Source: JAAYDF01 sp964511155 | Lineage (GTDB): Bacteria; Planctomycetota; Phycisphaerae; UBA1845; PWPN01 | Length of the DNA stretch: 52,179 nt | Assembly: GCA_964511155.1 (NCBI GenBank) | Contig: CAZEEJ010000011.1 | Location: 1 to 52,179, forward strand | Direction of reading: 5' to 3' | Shown here: in pieces, positions 46,347-52,179 of the stretch | Position numbering within the stretch: position 1 is the stretch's first letter | How the letters are laid out: each line of letters opens with the position of its first letter | Notes under the pieces: model-generated | What the model was told of the DNA's origin: nothing | What the model saw: only the letters and a program-made list of their open reading frames with translations | Databases searched by the model: none | Position numbers and translations under genes: made by a program

Positions 46347-46823
46347 ATGCCCTGGATTTGGGCGGGCTTCATCGCTGCGTCTCTACTCCTGCTCAAGGGG
46401 GTGACCACGCTGATCGTGATCGGTCGGCGGTTGCCCACGATGCTGCTGCCGCCGCCCGCGGCGGCCGAGTTTGCCCGCGTCACGCGGGGCATCTGGAGTC
46501 GCAGCCGCCGGGCGGTCGTGGCGCTCGTGGGCGGTACGGTCCTGTTGGTGGGCATCGCCCTGGTGGTGCTGCCCGGACCGGCCTCGCTGGTGGTGCCGCT
46601 GGGCTTGGCCATCCTGGCTACGGAGTTCGTCTGGGCCCGTCGCCTGCTGACGCGGATTAAGGACAAGCTGGGCCTGTCCCGGTCTCAGGCGGACAGCGCG
46701 TCGGCGGCGCCGCCCGACGGCGAGGTATTGCCGGCCGACCCGCCGCCCACGGATGGCGTTCGCAACGCCAACGAGCCGCGGGCTTCCAGCCCGCGCGGTG
46801 TTACCTTGCGCGACGAAGGCTGA
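46347..46823 (+). CDS. PGPGW-type small membrane protein
   Basis: A 158-residue inner-membrane protein of the family named for its PGPGW motif, here VVLPGPASLVVPLGLAILAT then EFVWARRLL, so the motif reads PGPAS. Two or three membrane segments: IWAGFIAASLLLLKGVTTLI, AVVALVGGTVLLVGIALVVL and the motif segment. Function of the family is not established. The last 17 residues (NANEPRASSPRGVTLRDEG) are encoded by a copy of the GCCGCGGGCTTCCAGCCCGC palindromic repeat, so the natural end was probably near GVR at about residue 140. The ATG at 46347 has no strong ribosome-binding site. It lies alone between repeats. Confidence 0.75.
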   Translation: MPWIWAGFIAASLLLLKGVTTLIVIGRRLPTMLLPPPAAAEFARVTRGIWSRSRRAVVALVGGTVLLVGIALVVLPGPASLVVPLGLAILATEFVWARRLLTRIKDKLGLSRSQADSASAAPPDGEVLPADPPPTDGVRNANEPRASSPRGVTLRDEG

Positions 46824-46934
46824 TTCCCGCAGCGAGGGTGTCCCCCGGCCGCAACCCCAAAGGAATCCCACGCAGAGGCGCGGCTCCCCCCCTTGGGTGG
46901 CGGGGAAGGCCCGCGGCTCGTGGATACGCCCGCG

Positions 46935-49900
46935 TCAGCGCGGTTCGAGGGTGATGCGGATGCGTTCGCCGAAGGGGGTGCGCCCGCGGGCGGTCAGGTG
47001 GACGACCACGTCCATCGGCTCGGTCACAGCGTCGGCATCGCACAGCCGGGCCTCGCAGGTGATGGAGTCCGCATGCCCCACAGAGGCGGGCAGCGGCGTT
47101 GCGTGCGGGGTGCTTCCCGCCGTGACGATCTCCACCGTTCCGGGCCGACCGTTGGCCTCGGTCTCGTTGAGCCAGCGGGCCTCGCCGAGATTGGTCAGCG
47201 TGGCCCGAGCCAGCACCGCTTGGCCGGCCCGCACGGCGACGCGGTCCCCGCTGTGCACCTCGACCCACTGCCCGTCGGCATCGCGGATCTCGAAAAGATC
47301 GAACGCCCCGTCGAGGTACTTGGGCGGATTGGTGCCGTCGCAGGGCGTGTTGCCGACGGCGAGCAACGGACAGTCGGCGGAAGTCGTCCCGGTACCGCGG
47401 GTCCGCAGGCCCGGCGTGCGGCCGTCGGCGATGGCTTTCCAGAACTCATCCTGCACCGCGGTATAGATGCCGGAGATGCCGTCGGGGTGGCGGTCGCGGT
47501 CGATCTCGATCCAGTAGTCGGCGGGCTTGGGTGGCGGAGCGTCCAGAAACGCACCGGCCATTTCGCGGATGACCGCGGTGACGGGGCGATCGCTGCCGTC
47601 GGGGTTGATGACCCCGTAGTCGCTGTTCTCGCCGTAGCGGAACCCGCCGGGGTACCACCAGAAGAAGATGCCGTCGGCCCCGCTGCCGATGAACATGTGG
47701 TAGAGATCCTTGTAGAACTCTCCCTGGAAGGCGAGCCGCTGGGGCGAGTTGCGGAGGCGATCGATGTCCCAGGTGTGCACACCGGCCTCGGCCCAGACCA
47801 CCGGCAAGCGCGGGGCCGCCCAGCGCCCGTAGGCCACCTGGAACCAACCCGGCTTGACCTTCTCCCAGTCGCCGATCCGCCCGTAGGCCTCCGGCTCGAG
47901 GATATCCACCGCCGCCGCGAGGTAGGGGAAGTCATAGGTGATCCGCCCGTCCCACCGGTAGGTGGGGTTGGTTGCCTCGCTCTTGCGGAAGCTGACCGGA
48001 TGATGCGGATCGATGCCGAGCACCAGCCGCCGGGCCGCGCTGTATTTCTTGTACAGCAGCGTGTCCAGGAACCGCCGATACGCGGCCACCATCACCCGCC
48101 ACGGGCCGTCCGTATCCACCTGGTGCGGTTCGGGATTGGTGATCGCCCCGGCCGACGTGCGCGGCACGGGGAAGCCCCAGTCGCGCTCGGCATTGGCGAC
48201 GTTGCCGTACCGCTCCTCGATCCAGCGCGCCCAGTCCTGATCCCACACCACTCGCTCCTCGCGCAGGCCGAAACTCGGCTCCCAGGCCAGGTCGTAGGCG
48301 AAGACGGTGTCGTTCTCCGCCAGGCGAAGGTGCTCGATGATCTCGCGCATTTTCGGCCAGAGGAAGTTCATCGGCGTGCCCGGCCGCAGCGACAGGTTCG
48401 CCTTGAGCCCCAGCTTCTCCAGTCGCCGCAGCAGGTCCAGAAGGTTCTGATCGTGCAGCGACTCGTGGTAGACGAAGATACTGACCGAGTTGAAGCCCAG
48501 GTCGCGGACGTGGGCCAGGTCGCGATCGATGATCGCGGGGTCGTACGAGCGCCGCCCCAGCCAGTGCTCGAAGAATGGGCCGTCTTCCATGGCGATGCCC
48601 GAGGAGGGCATGTAGTTGATGCCGTGGGCCCGCCAGCGTTTCCCCTCGAGCATCAGCGCACCGTCCTTGACGGTCATGAACTGCTTGTGCTCCTTGGGCC
48701 GCCAGACGTGGACCTCGTGCTCGACGCGGTCCAGCATGCCCTGATCGGTACCGAGCTCCACGATGCAGCGGTATCCCTTGGCGGGCCAGCGGGTGGGGCG
48801 CCATTCCTCCTCGACCCGCTGCACCGTCTGGTCGGCGAAGCTCACCGGCCAAGTCTTGTCATAGACAAGCTCATCCCGATCGAGATCCATCAAGGTGATG
48901 CGGGCGGAGCAGTTCGTCGGCGGGGTGCGGCCGATGCTGAACGCCTGGACGCCCAGGCGAATAGGCTGGTCCTCGAAATAGGTGTAGTAGTTGGTGCCGC
49001 CATCGAGGATGAACACGCCGGTACGCATGCCCCCGGCAAGCCGCTCGATGCCGTTGAGGATCTCGTCATGCAGATACCACTCCACGTCGGCGATGCCGAA
49101 GGACACCCAGGCGCCGCCCTTGAAGGGGCCGTCGGCGTGGACCAGCCACGTCCCCGGGTGACCGCGCCACTGCCCCCGTGCGTCGCGAGCCGTCAGCAGC
49201 GGTATCCAGCGCCATGCCCGCCCTTTGTCGAACCCGCCGCCCTGCACCCGCGGGTGCGAAGCCCGGACCACGGAGGCCAGTTCCGACGCGGTCTCGACGT
49301 CCGTCACGTCGTGGCAATCGAAGAACTTGTAAGTCGGCGACAGCGTGTCGAGCACCGGCAGCGACCAGGCGCTGAGCAGCGGCTCGTACTCCGCGGTCCG
49401 CGGAGCGGTGCCCACGGGGCCGAGCCAGTATTCGTGCTTGCCGGGCACCAGGCTGACCGTATGGCTGACCGCCAGGCCGACGCGGAAGCGGCTGGCGTGC
49501 TCCGGCCGAAAGCGGTCGCGGCGGCGGGACTCGACGCTCTGCCAGAACAAAAAGTCCTCCGGGCCGAGCACGTACTGCTGCCACTGTTCGGTCAGCGACA
49601 CGACCGCCAGCCAGCGGGAACCATCCTTCTCCGTCCACTCCAGGGAAAGCTGCGTGGTATTCGGCCCGCCCTTGGCCGAGAAGACCAGCAGGCTGTGGCC
49701 CTCGGGGTAAGGCTGCTCGATGGGCGGCGAGCCGAACGTGTCCCAGTTGTCGTAACCGCGATGGACCGCATGGAACGAGCGCAGGTTCGCGGTCGGTCCC
49801 TCAGCAACCGTCTCGTAGAGGGTCTCCCCATCGTTCGGACCACAAGAGCGCGTCCAGTCGCCGACGTCGGTCGGCTCGAAGCCAAACAGCACGTGCGGCG

Positions 49901-50345
49901 GCAACCGACCGGCGATCTGCCTCTGGTACTCCGCGCGCGGCAGCCAGCGGCCGTCCAGTTCGACCATGCGGTGCTGCCACAGCGGAGCCCGCAGCACGAT
50001 CAGGTCGCCCCCCTGCCGGGCCCAACGGTCTACGTGAGGAGCGGTCTTGGCGGGCAGGTCCGCGCCGTTGGGGATGACCAGCAGGTCGAACCGTTCCGCA
50101 TTGAACGCGTTCGCGTCGGCCAGCTCCGCCAGCCCGATCTGCGTGGTCTCGTACCCCGCCGCGGCGATCCGCTCAGCCAGGACGGCCAGCAGCTTCGCCT
50201 CGACGCCCTCCGCATCGCTGCGCACCAGCGCCGCCCGGGCCGGTGCCGCCCGCTCCGCCCGCTCCGCCGCGGCCACCAACGGCTGAGCCGATAACCCATT
50301 CATCAACAGAACCGCCGCCAGCCCGCCCGCCCAATATCGCGTCAT
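46935..50345 (-). CDS. Large secreted glycosidase-like protein with N-terminal GATase-like domain
   Basis: About 1136 residues. Signal (AGGLAAVLLMNGLSAQPLVA), then a flavodoxin/GATase-like domain as in glycosidase-associated proteins (ALVRSDAEGVEAKLLAVLAE, FDLLVIPNGADLP, WARQGGDLIVLRAPLW). After beta domains, a clan-A-like TIM barrel runs from about residue 600 (GINYMPSSGIAMEDGPFFEH) with candidate acid/base Glu in AYDLAWEPSFG and candidate nucleophile Glu in LPVVWAEAGVHTW, the latter near IGSGADGIFFWWYPGG. A final beta domain follows. Polysaccharide hydrolysis is probable; substrate unknown. The ATG at 50345 has GAGGAGG 8 bases upstream, better than a GTG at 50369. Confidence 0.8.
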   Translation of the reverse strand: MTRYWAGGLAAVLLMNGLSAQPLVAAAERAERAAPARAALVRSDAEGVEAKLLAVLAERIAAAGYETTQIGLAELADANAFNAERFDLLVIPNGADLPAKTAPHVDRWARQGGDLIVLRAPLWQHRMVELDGRWLPRAEYQRQIAGRLPPHVLFGFEPTDVGDWTRSCGPNDGETLYETVAEGPTANLRSFHAVHRGYDNWDTFGSPPIEQPYPEGHSLLVFSAKGGPNTTQLSLEWTEKDGSRWLAVVSLTEQWQQYVLGPEDFLFWQSVESRRRDRFRPEHASRFRVGLAVSHTVSLVPGKHEYWLGPVGTAPRTAEYEPLLSAWSLPVLDTLSPTYKFFDCHDVTDVETASELASVVRASHPRVQGGGFDKGRAWRWIPLLTARDARGQWRGHPGTWLVHADGPFKGGAWVSFGIADVEWYLHDEILNGIERLAGGMRTGVFILDGGTNYYTYFEDQPIRLGVQAFSIGRTPPTNCSARITLMDLDRDELVYDKTWPVSFADQTVQRVEEEWRPTRWPAKGYRCIVELGTDQGMLDRVEHEVHVWRPKEHKQFMTVKDGALMLEGKRWRAHGINYMPSSGIAMEDGPFFEHWLGRRSYDPAIIDRDLAHVRDLGFNSVSIFVYHESLHDQNLLDLLRRLEKLGLKANLSLRPGTPMNFLWPKMREIIEHLRLAENDTVFAYDLAWEPSFGLREERVVWDQDWARWIEERYGNVANAERDWGFPVPRTSAGAITNPEPHQVDTDGPWRVMVAAYRRFLDTLLYKKYSAARRLVLGIDPHHPVSFRKSEATNPTYRWDGRITYDFPYLAAAVDILEPEAYGRIGDWEKVKPGWFQVAYGRWAAPRLPVVWAEAGVHTWDIDRLRNSPQRLAFQGEFYKDLYHMFIGSGADGIFFWWYPGGFRYGENSDYGVINPDGSDRPVTAVIREMAGAFLDAPPPKPADYWIEIDRDRHPDGISGIYTAVQDEFWKAIADGRTPGLRTRGTGTTSADCPLLAVGNTPCDGTNPPKYLDGAFDLFEIRDADGQWVEVHSGDRVAVRAGQAVLARATLTNLGEARWLNETEANGRPGTVEIVTAGSTPHATPLPASVGHADSITCEARLCDADAVTEPMDVVVHLTARGRTPFGERIRITLEPR

Positions 50346-50460
50346 CCCAATCGCCTCCTCATTCGTCACCGCGGTCGTTACGCCGGGGAGTAGCTTACCC
50401 GCTCAGGCCGACCGATTCGATGAGTATGACGAAACCCCAACGAGCCGCGGGGATCCATCT

Positions 50461-50561
50461 CAACGAGCCGCGGGCTTCCAGCCCGCGCGGTCCTTCGAAG
50501 GGGAGCAAGTTTCGCCGCGCCAGAAAAGACCGCGCGGGCTGGAAGCCCGCGGCTCGTTGGT
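50461..50561. repeat. Long inverted repeat of the GCCGCGGGCTTCCAGCCCGC family
   Basis: Arms AACGAGCCGCGGGCTTCCAG onward at 50461-50491 and their reverse complement at 50531-50561 pair over 31 bases with about 39 between. Each arm is itself a palindrome (GCGGGCTTCCAGCCCGC). One arm recurs at 46778-46804, inside the PGPGW gene, and a related one at 33026-33041. Confidence 0.88.
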
Positions 50562-50640
50562 GTTACCATCGTCGCGGTGACCGGATCAATCCGTTGAAGC
50601 AAAGTGGAATGTCCGAACGAGGACGCCTCGGAGACGCACG

Positions 50641-52179
50641 ATGAAGGTTGTCGTAGGGATGGCAAGGTGGGGCCTGGTATTCATGGTGGCACTGGCGGCG
50701 TGTGCACCCTCGTCAGCGCGGAACGCCACCGCAGCGCCGGACGAACCGGCCGCTACCCCCGGCAAGCGAAGCTACGGCACCGTGGCGTCGTCCAGCAGTC
50801 TGGCCTCTCATGCGGGCTACGAGATCCTGCGGCAAGGGGGTAACGCGGTCGATGCGGCGGTGGCGACGGCCTTCGCGGAAGCGGTCACCTACCCGACCGC
50901 GGGGAACCTCGGCGGCGGCGGCTTCATGCTCATCTGGATGGCCGACGGCCGGACCGCCGCCATCGACTACCGCGAGATGGCCCCCGCCCGGGCGACGCGT
51001 GACATGTACCTGGATGATCGAGGCGAGATCATTCCCCAGGCCTCGACGGTCGGCTACCTGGCCGTGGGCGTGCCGGGCACCGTGGCCGGCTTGGCCATGG
51101 CCCATCAGCAGTTTGGCGTACTGAGCTGGGAGGCGGTGATCGAGCCCGCCCGCAAGCTCGCCGCCGACGGCTTCGTATTCCACGCGGCCCTGTCGGACTC
51201 GTTCAAGAGCAGCCGCCGCCTGCTGAGTCGCTTCCCGGAAAGCAACCGCATCTTCCTCAACGACGGCCGGCTGCACGAGGTCGGAGAAATCTTCCGGCAG
51301 CCCGAACTGGGCGACACGCTGGCTCGCATCCAGAAAGAGGGATGGCGCGAGTTCTACGAAGGTCGCACCGCGCAACTGATCGCCGACGACATGGCCCGCA
51401 ACGGCGGCCTCATCACCCTGGACGATCTGCGCAACTACCGGGCCAAGCGGCGCGAGATGCTCCGCTCCACCTACCGCGGCTACGAGCTGCTCACCATGCC
51501 GCCGCCCAGCTCCGGCGGGATCGTGCTCATCGAGATGCTCAACATGCTGGAAGCGTACGATCTCCGCTCGCTGGGTCCGCGTTCGCCGGAGTCGCACCAT
51601 CGGCTCATCGAGGTCATGAAGCGGGCGTTCGCCGACCGGGCGACCTTCTTCGGCGACCCGGATTTCGTTGCGGTACCCACCAAGGGGCTGACCGACAAGG
51701 GCTACGCCCGCGAGCTGGTGCGGACGATCGACCTGGCGCGGGCCACGCCGAGCCAACAGGTGCGGCCCGGCAACCCGCTGCCCTACGAGTCGCCCCAGAC
51801 CACGCACTTCTCCGTCGTCGACGCGGCCGGCAACGGCGTCTCCAACACCTACACGCTCAACACCGGGTACGGCAGCGGCATCACCGTCCCCGGCGCGGGC
51901 TTTCTACTCAACAATGAGATGGACGATTTCACGAGCAAGGTCGGGGCGCCCAACGTGTTCGGGCTGATCCAGGGCGAGGCCAACGCCGTCGAGCCGGGCA
52001 AACGCCCGCTCTCCTCGATGACCCCGACGATGCTGCTCAAGGACGGCAAGCTGGCCCTGCTGCTGGGCAGCCCCGGCGGGCCGACGATCATCAACTCCGT
52101 GCTGCAGGTGCTGGTCAACGTGATCGATCATGACCTGCCGCTGGCCGCCGCCGTGGCCGCCCCCCGTTTGCACCATCAG
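50641..52179 (+). CDS. ggt: Gamma-glutamyltransferase, 3' partial
   Basis: First 513 codons of a gamma-glutamyltransferase/glutathione hydrolase precursor; the frame is open to the window edge. It removes or transfers the gamma-glutamyl group of glutathione outside the cytoplasm. Family features: ASSSSLASHAGYEILRQGGN, AVDAAVATAFAEAVTYPTAG, GGGGFMLIW at the large-subunit start, and YESPQTTHFSVVDAAGNGVS, where autocleavage exposes the nucleophile Thr (TTHFS). The substrate loop LNNEMDDF and PLSSMTPT, which binds the glutamyl carboxylate, are present. The N-terminus is lipoprotein-like (MARWGLVFMVALAAC). GGAG lies about 7 bases before the ATG. Confidence 0.95.
   Translation, partial: MKVVVGMARWGLVFMVALAACAPSSARNATAAPDEPAATPGKRSYGTVASSSSLASHAGYEILRQGGNAVDAAVATAFAEAVTYPTAGNLGGGGFMLIWMADGRTAAIDYREMAPARATRDMYLDDRGEIIPQASTVGYLAVGVPGTVAGLAMAHQQFGVLSWEAVIEPARKLAADGFVFHAALSDSFKSSRRLLSRFPESNRIFLNDGRLHEVGEIFRQPELGDTLARIQKEGWREFYEGRTAQLIADDMARNGGLITLDDLRNYRAKRREMLRSTYRGYELLTMPPPSSGGIVLIEMLNMLEAYDLRSLGPRSPESHHRLIEVMKRAFADRATFFGDPDFVAVPTKGLTDKGYARELVRTIDLARATPSQQVRPGNPLPYESPQTTHFSVVDAAGNGVSNTYTLNTGYGSGITVPGAGFLLNNEMDDFTSKVGAPNVFGLIQGEANAVEPGKRPLSSMTPTMLLKDGKLALLLGSPGGPTIINSVLQVLVNVIDHDLPLAAAVAAPRLHHQ

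Noticed and set aside
1..52179. tRNA or rRNA genes
   Set aside because: No GGTTCGAATCC-type T-arm with a matching acceptor stem and no conserved rRNA segment was recognised by eye.

Overview
This is high-GC bacterial DNA, most likely from a planctomycete (Planctomycetota). Three things point there: a microcompartment locus of the Planctomycetes-Verrucomicrobia type, several large secreted proteins with dockerin-like EF-hand modules and lipoprotein signals, and intergenic spaces full of low-complexity and palindromic repeats. A run of ten N at 18106-18115 shows a scaffolded draft assembly, plausibly a metagenome bin. I recognise no rRNA, tRNA or CRISPR array.

Layout. (1) 1-7214: a co-directional microcompartment operon with three EutN/CcmL-type vertex proteins (the first cut by the window edge), a PduP-like aldehyde dehydrogenase, an RpiB-like protein, a class II sugar-phosphate aldolase, a lactate/malate dehydrogenase-family enzyme and an unnamed class I aldolase-like barrel. 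By homology with fucose/rhamnose-type compartments, the class II aldolase would release lactaldehyde, PduP would oxidise it to an acyl-CoA, and the dehydrogenase would recycle NAD. Inside the operon sits a foreign-looking four-helix-bundle gene, bracketed by perfect 30-bp inverted repeats. (2) 7347-9465: dnaA (minus) and a candidate origin with inverted DnaA boxes. (3) 9466-11451: a GNAT acetyltransferase and two small lipoproteins. (4) 11869-17731: a toxin-antitoxin and putative defence island with parDE, an orphan Phd antitoxin beside a toxin remnant, a 1051-residue PLD-helicase-DUF3427 protein and a FitAB/VapBC-type pair between two copies of a composite repeat. (5) 18433-28286: PIG-L deacetylase, a large glycosidase-like lipoprotein, a LysM lipoprotein, recG, hisI and a TrkH potassium transporter. 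(6) 28839-36130: a secreted protein, metH, a duplicated carbohydrate-binding-like protein and a lipoprotein with 50 consecutive prolines. (7) 36868-45663: two paralogous trypsin-like proteases with FN3-like repeats and dockerins, then an S74-chaperone fibre protein overlapping a small dockerin-like protein. (8) 46347-52179: a PGPGW membrane protein, a large glycosidase-like protein and the 5' part of a gamma-glutamyltransferase.

The most unusual layer is between the genes. Tandem arrays of 7-bp units (GAAGTGA, GGCTGAA, GATTTGA) and foldbacks whose 25-32-bp arms are built from 8-10-bp units recur throughout. Some arrays run into gene 3' ends and supply C-terminal residues. One 327-bp composite foldback at 45775-46101 has a clear 9-bp target duplication, and a matching empty site lies at 22747-22785, so at least one of these elements has moved. 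The four-helix-bundle gene enclosed by GAAGTGA inverted arrays, with gene-less array pairs elsewhere in the window, is the best candidate here for an undescribed repeat-plus-protein system.
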